14,441 nt of DNA, taken from NCBI GenBank assembly GCA_030594025.1, contig JAUVFY010000016.1, positions 1-14,441 on the forward strand, given 5' to 3'. A program made the translations under genes and the position numbers. The notes beneath the pieces are model-generated. The model saw only the letters and a list, made by a program, of their open reading frames with translations, ran no database searches and was not told the origin of the DNA. This document shows positions 12,833 through 14,441 of the stretch, piece by piece. This stretch comes from Deltaproteobacteria bacterium (GTDB taxonomy: Bacteria > Desulfobacterota > GWC2-55-46 > JAUVFY01). Positions within the stretch are counted from its first letter, which is position 1; each line of letters starts with the position of its first letter.

Positions 12833-13522
12833 TCAGGTAAAATCAGGTAAAAATATATTCAGCGGGCAGGCCCTGCAGAGGGGTTTTTTTGTCTTGCAGA
12901 ACTCTTTTCCCACCCTTACAAAAAGCGCGTGGTATTCGTTAAAGACCCGGGTCGAGCGGGCGAGGTTTTCCATAAAAAGCTCTTGCAAATCTTCGTACGT
13001 TGCGTCCCGGGAAACAAGCCCGTGGCGAACCAGGACCCTCTTTGTGTACGCGTCCACGACGAAAACAGCCCTGTCCGCCGCATAGAGTAGTATCGAGTCG
13101 GCCGTTTCAGGGCCTATGCCGTTTATCGTAAGGAGCTCTTGCCTTAAGCCCGCTGTCCTCCTCGTTAAAAACCTGTCAAGGTTTCCGCCGTAGTTGTCGA
13201 AGAGGTGGTTCAGGAAGGCCTTTAACCTTTTCGCCTTAATGTTAAAGTATCCGGCGGGCCTTATGTGCCGGGCCAGCTCCCGCACACTCAGTGCATGCAT
13301 CCGGGCCGGCGTTAAAAGCCTTTCTCTTTTGAGCCCAGTTACGGCCTTTTCAACGTTCGTCCAGCTCGTATTCTGGGTGAGTATCGCGCCGACTATGACC
13401 TCGAAGCGGGTCCTGCCGGGCCACCACCCCTGGGCCCCGAAGGCCCTGTAAAGGGTCTTGTAGAATTCCTTGAGTGTATGTGCTAACTCTTTTTTCTTCA
13501 CCTCTCTCAGTTTTTCTCTCAA
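12833..13522 (-). CDS. endonuclease III-related / MagIII-like DNA glycosylase
   Basis: This HhH-GPD base-excision glycosylase has 229 residues from TTG 13522. It shows WWPGRTRFEVIVGAILTQNTSW, HIRPAGYFNIKAKRL, the helix-hairpin-helix INGIGPETADSILLYA (residues 133-148) and catalytic D157 in VVDAYTKRV. The Lys that makes endonuclease III a lyase is Glu139 here, so it should be a monofunctional glycosylase. The WWP opening, PAGYFN segment and G-I-G-x-E-(S/T)-A-D resemble Helicobacter MagIII (3-methyladenine glycosylase). The Fe-S loop is partial: C209-x6-C216-x2-C219, then NIFLPDFT and stop, with Leu at the fourth-Cys position. The start is uncertain: TTG 13522 lacks a good ribosome site, and GTG 13501 is an alternative that still keeps the conserved core. 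It lies 9 bases after rluB and is followed by the repeat-bearing gap before mutL. Confidence 0.82.
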   Translation of the reverse strand: MREKLREVKKKELAHTLKEFYKTLYRAFGAQGWWPGRTRFEVIVGAILTQNTSWTNVEKAVTGLKRERLLTPARMHALSVRELARHIRPAGYFNIKAKRLKAFLNHLFDNYGGNLDRFLTRRTAGLRQELLTINGIGPETADSILLYAADRAVFVVDAYTKRVLVRHGLVSRDATYEDLQELFMENLARSTRVFNEYHALFVRVGKEFCKTKKPLCRACPLNIFLPDFT

Positions 13523-13531
13523 CCCGTCAAT

Positions 13532-14314
13532 CTAACCCCTTCCCTCTGTATAGTTCTTTAGCCTCTGGACCTCTTTTTCCGTTAAGTGTCTGTACTGGCC
13601 GGGCTTGAGTCTGCCGGGTTTTAATTCAGCGAACTCGACCCTCTTGAGCTTTGCCACCGGGTGGCCCACGGCCTGGCACATCCTTTTAACGAGCCTGTTT
13701 CTCCCTTCGGTAACGGTGAGCTCTATCCATGAGTTCTCCCGCGTGGTCCTTACGAGCCGTACCGTTGCGGGCAGGGTTTTGCCGTCTTCGAGCCGCACTC
13801 CGGCAGCAAGCCTTCTTAAGTCCTTTTCGTCGGGTACGTCCTTTACCTTTACGAGATATTTCTTGGGGACCGAGTATCTGGGGTGAACGAGTCTGTTGGC
13901 GAGCTCCCCGTCGTTGGTAAGTACCAGCACCCCCTCGCAATCATAGTCGAGCCTGCCCACGGGAAAGACCCTTGCCTTAAGCTTCCTAACGAGGTCTGTT
14001 ACAACGGGCCTTCCCATGGGGTCAGTGAGTGCGCTTATGTAGCCCCTGGGCTTGTTCAAAAGGATGTACGATTTTTGAGGGAGGCCCTTTAAGGATATGG
14101 TTCTTCCGTCTACCTCTACGGTGTCTTTTTCCGGGTCAATCCTTGTCCCCAGAATCGAAATCGTCTTCCTGTTTACCCTGACCCTGCCCTGGAGTATCAT
14201 CTCCTCGGCCTTCCGCCTCGACGCTATCCCTGCTCTGGCCAGGACCTTCTGGAGCCTCTCGCCTCGGGGGCTCACGAGGGGCGGTTTCTTCCGTAGAGTC
14301 TTCTTCGGGGACAT
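13532..14314 (-). CDS. rluB: rRNA pseudouridine synthase, RsuA/RluB family
   Basis: This 260-residue protein has an N-terminal S4 RNA-binding domain (RLQKVLARAGIASRRKAEEMILQGRVRVN, residues 20-48). A pseudouridine synthase domain follows: ILLNKPRGYISALTDP (84-99), GRLDYDCEGVLVLTNDGELANRL (120-142) with catalytic D123, and EGRNRLVKRMCQAVGHPV near the C-terminus. It isomerises a uridine in rRNA; RluB (23S, U2605 in E. coli) is the most likely member given its place next to scpB, a common arrangement. ATG 14314 has GGAGG seven bases upstream. An in-frame extension to 14413 shadows scpB and is rejected. The first 59 codons lie inside the scpB reading frame, in another phase, so scpB and rluB share 179 bases. 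Confidence 0.92.
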   Translation of the reverse strand: MSPKKTLRKKPPLVSPRGERLQKVLARAGIASRRKAEEMILQGRVRVNRKTISILGTRIDPEKDTVEVDGRTISLKGLPQKSYILLNKPRGYISALTDPMGRPVVTDLVRKLKARVFPVGRLDYDCEGVLVLTNDGELANRLVHPRYSVPKKYLVKVKDVPDEKDLRRLAAGVRLEDGKTLPATVRLVRTTRENSWIELTVTEGRNRLVKRMCQAVGHPVAKLKRVEFAELKPGRLKPGQYRHLTEKEVQRLKNYTEGRG

Positions 14315-14441
14315 CTTCTTCCTCCAGAATTTCAATGTCCTTAAGGGTGGGAAGGCTTGCAAGGTCTTTGAGGTCAAAGGCCTCGAGGAACTCTTTAGTC
14401 GTGCCGTAGACAACGGGCCTTCCGGGTGCGTCCTTCCTTCC
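14136..14441 (-). CDS. scpB: segregation and condensation protein B, C-terminal part
   Basis: The last 101 residues are present and the gene continues past the right edge. The visible start, GRPVVYGTTKEFLEAFDLKDLASLPTLKDIEIL, is the conserved end of ScpB. ScpB is the winged-helix kleisin partner that acts with ScpA and SMC in chromosome segregation. After the family's normal end the frame stays open for about 65 more residues. These are acidic, Gly/Pro-rich and evidently disordered (EEEDVPEEDSTEETAPREPP ... DDFDSGDKD), up to TGA 14136-14138. That tail is encoded over the first 179 bases of rluB in another frame. ScpB tails are variable in length, so the extension is plausible, though it may simply be tolerated readthrough. 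Confidence 0.88.
   Translation of the reverse strand, partial: GRKDAPGRPVVYGTTKEFLEAFDLKDLASLPTLKDIEILEEEDVPEEDSTEETAPREPPRREAPEGPGQSRDSVEAEGRGDDTPGQGQGKQEDDFDSGDKD

Larger units (their letters stand above)
12679..12846. repeat. 42-bp tandem repeat, 3 good copies plus a degenerate fourth, across the mutL start
   Basis: Units are 12679-12720, 12721-12762 and 12763-12804, each exactly 42 bp and differing at only a few positions. A decayed fourth lies at 12805-12846, running into the glycosylase stop. On the minus strand each unit carries a mutL-like start, ATGGGTAAG. In the three good copies this is preceded by AAGG seven bases upstream. The unit nearest the gene contains the true mutL start. 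Confidence 0.9.

Noticed and set aside
12679..12846. CRISPR array
   Set aside because: The 42-bp units abut directly with no unique spacers, so this is a plain tandem repeat.

Overview
The window reads as a stretch of bacterial chromosome with housekeeping content, moderately GC-rich, and dense in tRNA-modification, DNA-repair and Fe-S cluster genes. Family mix, gene order (scpB-rluB-glycosylase-mutL-miaA-...-pgsA-iscR-iscS-iscU-mnmA-mtaB-rnc-radical SAM) and a likely selenoprotein fit a deltaproteobacterial-type (Desulfobacterota-like) or related uncultivated lineage. This placement is an inference, and no rRNA or tRNA marker is present.

Layout. Positions 1-1232 are on the plus strand: the end of an NHL-repeat protein, then a DUF3179 gene with its own good promoter. 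The DUF3179 frame is interrupted by a single in-frame UGA exactly where the family carries the Cys of its C-P-L motif. A clean bacterial SECIS-type hairpin with a GGUCUA loop follows, so I call it a selenoprotein. From about 1281 to the right edge everything is on the minus strand. In transcription order (high to low coordinates) it runs: scpB (3' end), rluB-type pseudouridine synthase, a MagIII/endonuclease III-related glycosylase, mutL, miaA, an exported FlgT-N-like protein, a DUF799/GNA1162-like lipoprotein, pgsA, iscR, iscS, iscU, mnmA, mtaB, rnc, a small AT-rich membrane-protein gene, and an Elp3-like radical SAM gene.

How the genes work together. iscR-iscS-iscU supplies sulfur and Fe-S clusters. 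mnmA downstream uses persulfide sulfur from IscS for tRNA 2-thiouridine, and mtaB is an Fe-S radical SAM methylthiotransferase. miaA adds the i6A precursor, rluB modifies 23S rRNA and rnc processes rRNA. Many genes are coupled: mtaB/rnc overlap as ATGA, miaA/FlgT-like as GTGA, FlgT-like/lipoprotein by 8 bp, and scpB/rluB by 179 bp. The isc cluster has its own promoter with an IscR type-1-like site, and iscU is followed by an intrinsic terminator.

Most notable points: (1) the DUF3179 selenoprotein and its SECIS; (2) a 42-bp tandem repeat before mutL that re-copies the mutL translation start, giving tandem 10-codon leader ORFs; (3) the long out-of-frame scpB/rluB overlap; (4) a glycosylase with an incomplete Fe-S cysteine set; (5) an AT-rich small membrane gene inserted between rnc and the radical SAM gene. 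No CRISPR array, transposase, rRNA or tRNA was seen. No gene-free stretch exceeds about 165 bases.
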